Shown in pieces: positions 63,842-64,000 of a stretch of DNA of 64,000 bases; positions within the stretch are counted from its first letter, which is position 1, and each line of letters starts with the position of its first letter. The stretch is from positions 350,347 to 414,346 of the forward strand of contig JAYODU010000001.1 in NCBI GenBank assembly GCA_038106445.1, read 5' to 3'. A program made the translations under genes and the position numbers. The notes beneath the pieces are model-generated. The model made no database searches. It was not told the origin of the DNA and was given only the letters and a program-made list of their open reading frames with translations. The DNA is from Pseudemcibacter sp038106445. Lineage in GTDB: Bacteria; Pseudomonadota; Alphaproteobacteria; Sphingomonadales; Emcibacteraceae.

Positions 63842-64000
63842 ATGGTAACCGGAGAAAGTAATAAGGGTAAGTATCCTTTAAAAGGGGACATTGAGTATAA
63901 GCGTGAATTAGCTAAACAGCTGATTAAGCGATTTGGTGTTACAGCAGCAAGACAAACTTGCATTCAAAATAAATGGGATGAAGTTCTTCAAGCATTGAAT
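63842..64000 (+). CDS. Start of an uncharacterised gene, cut by the window edge
   Basis: ATG 63842 follows AAGGAG (about 63830-63835) at good spacing. The 53 visible codons are open to the end: MVTGESNKGKYPLKGDIEYK then RELAKQLIKRFGVTAARQTC and IQNKWDEVLQAL. The composition is helical and basic; the complete length and family cannot be read here. The 230-base stretch upstream (63611-63841) is AT-rich with a weak GTAAA/TTTAC dyad at about 63725 and nothing else I can support. Confidence 0.55.
   Translation, partial: MVTGESNKGKYPLKGDIEYKRELAKQLIKRFGVTAARQTCIQNKWDEVLQALN

Overview
The window is a densely coded, moderately AT-rich stretch of what looks like an alphaproteobacterial chromosome. 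The evidence is a tolQRAB-pal-cpoB cluster followed by tilS and ftsH, a hisZ-purA pair, an rluD-rpoH pair, an IalB-family gene before rlmN, an NDUFS4-type complex I accessory subunit, an nth/DUF2244 neighbourhood, hslVU divergent from hisB, a serC-type leader RNA before serC-serA, and a VPLPA-CTERM sorting signal. I cannot name the genus; a marine lineage near Kordiimonadales/Emcibacterales/Sneathiellales would fit. I see no phage, insertion sequence, integrase or CRISPR array.

Layout. 1-5.1 kb: Tol-Pal envelope system. 5.1-11.9 kb: tilS, ftsH, folP, glmM, thiD. 12-15 kb: exported M1 metallopeptidase with a DUF6702 partner. 15-20.5 kb: serC-serA under a promoter and leader RNA, then hisZ and purA. 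20.5-26.3 kb: rpoH, rluD, small conserved genes, a LysE-type exporter, cysQ, mnmA and tRNA-Met. 26.3-37 kb is more accessory: xylAB, two Fe(II)/2-oxoglutarate-type oxygenases, an exported ADP-ribosylglycohydrolase, a frameshifted VPLPA-CTERM protein, an S9 peptidase and an ATP-grasp gene with an in-frame stop. 37-40 kb: a tight operon of exported redox proteins (SoxC-like sulfite dehydrogenase, monohaem cytochrome c, Tat-exported class V PLP enzyme). 40-49 kb: Bax inhibitor-1 family protein, LMW phosphatase, EamA exporter, a metallopeptidase-like protein, ScoAB CoA-transferase, IalB, rlmN, NDUFS4, tRNA-Arg, a Bcr/CflA exporter and an unlisted 47-residue ORF. 49-57 kb: persulfide dioxygenase-like hydrolase, hslUV with a heat-shock-type promoter, hisB-hisH-GNAT-hisA-hisF-hisE-HIT, and a PfkB kinase. 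57-64 kb: EI24 membrane protein and lipoprotein, nth, DUF2244, a broken serine acetyltransferase-like gene, a broken dapB, and a FixI/CcoI-like copper P-type ATPase.

Four loci are interrupted although the protein sequence continues convincingly beyond the break: the VPLPA-CTERM gene (+1 frameshift), the ATP-grasp gene (TAA), the acetyltransferase (TAG) and dapB (frameshift plus TAG). TAG and TAA are ordinary stops elsewhere in the window, so recoding is not the default explanation. True pseudogenes or sequence errors are more likely, and dapB is normally essential. No gene-free stretch exceeds about 300 bases. The longest gaps, 32401-32688, 3450-3658 and 63611-63841, hold at most promoter-like signals.
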